Shown here in pieces: positions 52,372-53,932 of a stretch of 53,932 nt of DNA (position 1 is its first letter; each line of letters starts with the position of its first letter). The notes under the pieces are model-generated. The model made no database searches, was not told the origin of the DNA, and saw nothing but the letters and a program-made list of their open reading frames with translations. Both the position numbers and the translations under genes were made by a program. This stretch comes from SZUA-521 sp041738285 (GTDB lineage: Bacteria > Pseudomonadota > Gammaproteobacteria > Pseudomonadales > Azotimanducaceae), in the NCBI GenBank assembly GCA_041738285.1, contig JBGSQB010000079.1:1-53932 (forward strand), read 5' to 3'.

Positions 52372-53237
52372 GCGCGAGCTCCCCGTTCCGGCATCACGTA
52401 GGGATTCTTGCGTCGTGGCGGCAGCGTGATCGGATGACCCACGGCGACGCCGATGTAGTCGCCAGTGCGCCCATCCCGCATCAGATCGAGCATGAGCCTC
52501 GCTACGTCGTCGGCCTTCATCCAGCGGGCCACTTCTTCTGGCGGCGGGTTGAAGTTGTGGAAGCTGCGCAACATGAATGAGTCGGTCGCGCCCATGCACA
52601 ATGCATTCACTCTGATGTTGTCGCCCTCGAGTGCCTGGGCCCAAGCGAATGTCAATCCGTTGTGCGCCCACTTGCTGGCATCGTACAGATCCATCGACGG
52701 CCCACCGCCGGTAGGGCGCGGTCCCTGGCCTGCCCACGGGCAATTCGGGGCATCGTCGTGGGTGAGTTCCCAAGGCGAGCCACAGGTCTGCACGTGATCG
52801 GTGCAGATGTTGATGATGTCGCCGCCACCCTGGGCAATCATGATCGGAATGACCGCGCGACCGAACATGAATACGCCCTTCAAGTTGGTGCCGACCAGAT
52901 AGTCGTAGTCCTTGATGGTCTTTTCGAGCGTGTCTGTTGGCAGTGATGCCGCCCAAACGCCAGCGTTGTTCACCAGCACGTCGATACGCCCGAACTGTTT
53001 CTGTGTCTGCTTGACCACGCGCAGCACGTCGTCGGGTTTCGACACGTCCGCCTTCAGAGCCAATATCGGCTGATCGATCGTAGCGGCTAGATCTTCGATT
53101 TCCTCGCGCACATCGCACGCCGCGATGCGTGCGCCTTGTGCTGCGAGTGCGCGCGCGAAGGCGTTGCCAAGACCCACTGCAGCGCCCGTGACGAGCGCGA
53201 CTTTACCGTCGAGCATGTTGCCCTTGGGGATTGCCAT
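52368..53237 (-). CDS. SDR-family oxidoreductase with enlarged active-site loop
   Basis: A 289-residue SDR. ATG 53237 has GGAGG just upstream and overlaps the preceding SDR stop (TGATG). Motifs: VTGAAVGLGNA, LVNNAGVWA, YDASKWAHNG. The Ser position reads NICT, and 39 residues lie between that Thr and the Tyr, with two Cys in the added loop (HVQTCGSPWE, APNCPWAG). The two tandem SDRs are alike in the Tyr region (SKWA-NG) and in VNALCMGATD, so they look like a duplication. Function unknown. Confidence 0.87.
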   Translation of the reverse strand: MAIPKGNMLDGKVALVTGAAVGLGNAFARALAAQGARIAACDVREEIEDLAATIDQPILALKADVSKPDDVLRVVKQTQKQFGRIDVLVNNAGVWAASLPTDTLEKTIKDYDYLVGTNLKGVFMFGRAVIPIMIAQGGGDIINICTDHVQTCGSPWELTHDDAPNCPWAGQGPRPTGGGPSMDLYDASKWAHNGLTFAWAQALEGDNIRVNALCMGATDSFMLRSFHNFNPPPEEVARWMKADDVARLMLDLMRDGRTGDYIGVAVGHPITLPPRRKNPYVMPERGARA

Positions 53238-53932
53238 CACTGTCCTCCACTGACTGCGATCGTTTGCCCGGTCACCCATGCAGATGCGGGGGCTGCAAGG
53301 AACACCGCGGCCGCTGCAACGTCATCCGGTGTGCCGGTGCGTCCCGCCGGAATAGCGCTGCCCATGCCGAGTGCCGCTTGCTGGTCGATGTGCATGGTTT
53401 CGAGCAGCATCTCGGTGACGATGATGCCGGGCGCGATGGCGTTGACCGCAATGCCCTTGGGCGCCAGTTCCACCGCGAGGGTCTTGGTCATCTGCATCAC
53501 ACCTGCGCGCGCGGCGCCGTAAGGCCCGAATCCGGGTGAGGCGCCGAAACCGGCAATCGAAGTGATGTTGATCACGCGGCCGCCTGCCTTGAATTTACGT
53601 GCTGCGCACTTGCTGCCCCACCACAGCGTCTTCAGGTTCAAGTCGATGAGCGAATCCCAGTTGTCCTCGGTGGTCTCGGCGAGGCTGTGCGTTTTTCGGT
53701 CGAGATTGCCGCCTGCGTTGTTGACCCAGATCGACATTGGTCCCAGCGCGGCCTCGGCGGCGTCCGCGAGTCGATCGATCGCGGGGAAGTCGAGCACATC
53801 CATGGAAACTGCCAATGCGCGAACACCGCACGCTTCGATTTCCTTCGCGACTGCATCGACATCGGCTTTGCGGCGCGCGGCGACGGCAACGTGCGCACCG
53901 CACTCGGCCAGTGCCAGTGCGATGGCGCGGCC
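53237..53932 (-). CDS. SDR-family oxidoreductase, cut by the right edge
   Basis: The reading frame enters from the right edge and ends at 53237 (231 residues seen). It begins within the cofactor helix (GRAIALALAECGAHVAVAAR), followed by WVNNAGGN, NITSIAGFG and APGIIVTEM, ending TGQTIAVSGGQ. The active-site Tyr is in GPYGAARAG: the residue four after Tyr is Arg, where SDRs have Lys. The first about 20 residues are outside the window. It is the first visible gene of the leftward SDR operon. Confidence 0.88.
   Translation of the reverse strand, partial: GRAIALALAECGAHVAVAARRKADVDAVAKEIEACGVRALAVSMDVLDFPAIDRLADAAEAALGPMSIWVNNAGGNLDRKTHSLAETTEDNWDSLIDLNLKTLWWGSKCAARKFKAGGRVINITSIAGFGASPGFGPYGAARAGVMQMTKTLAVELAPKGIAVNAIAPGIIVTEMLLETMHIDQQAALGMGSAIPAGRTGTPDDVAAAAVFLAAPASAWVTGQTIAVSGGQ

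Overview
The window is GC-rich chromosomal DNA of a Gram-negative bacterium. Outer-membrane proteins, two TonB-dependent receptors, lipoproteins with lipoboxes, a PhoB-type regulator and the housekeeping gene set point to Gammaproteobacteria, perhaps the Steroidobacterales/Nevskiales neighbourhood; that placement is inference from gene content, not from a marker gene. I saw no rRNA, tRNA, CRISPR array, integrase or insertion sequence. Region A (1-8.2 kb) is mostly housekeeping: a truncated Sel1/TPR protein, an MFS carrier, dihydroorotase (pyrC), a long-form threonylcarbamoyl-AMP synthase, a small outer-membrane barrel with a clear terminator, and an OmpA-domain protein coupled to an unknown secreted protein. 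Region B (6.5-20.6 kb) is a phosphate-starvation island: phoB behind an 11-bp-periodic PHO box, a PstS-like binding protein, a large TonB receptor behind its own PHO box, a lipoprotein with a duplicated beta-helix-like domain, an isoprenylcysteine/phospholipid-type methyltransferase, and convergent ppx and ppk1, the latter with a PHO box on its own strand. A frameshifted CxxCH protein closes the region. PhoR, PstC, PstA, PstB and PhoU are absent from the window. Region C (20.6-28.7 kb) is a mixed set of small genes: APH-type kinase, lipoprotein, YjbR, SDR plus HhH protein, an AHL-lactonase-like lipoprotein, a beta-lactamase-family hydrolase, an MFS carrier, MAPEG and DUF1330 proteins. Region D (28.7-53.9 kb) is a large catabolic cluster. 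An acyl-CoA synthetase, two hotdog (MaoC-type) subunits, a thiolase-fold protein without the usual nucleophilic Cys and a DUF35 protein form one overlapping operon that resembles the steroid side-chain hydratase-aldolase module. It is followed by a TonB receptor, a cupin, a Nif11-like small protein, a VOC protein, NTF2-like proteins, a GST interrupted by a stop codon, and three MFS carriers. Two divergent operons then start at a shared 112-bp promoter: leftward NTF2-like, 7Fe ferredoxin, P450, Rieske oxygenase, SDR and MFS; rightward three P450-type genes and a 3Fe-4S ferredoxin. A leftward group of one NTF2-like gene and three SDRs reaches the right edge. The likely job of region D is uptake, oxidative attack, dehydrogenation and CoA-dependent shortening of a hydrophobic polycyclic or terpenoid/steroid-like compound; the substrate is not determined by the sequence. 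The most unusual element is the middle P450-type protein (48153-49505): it keeps the P450 fold signatures, but the heme-ligand Cys aligns with Lys and the I-helix Thr is lost, and it sits between two canonical P450s that share its operon.
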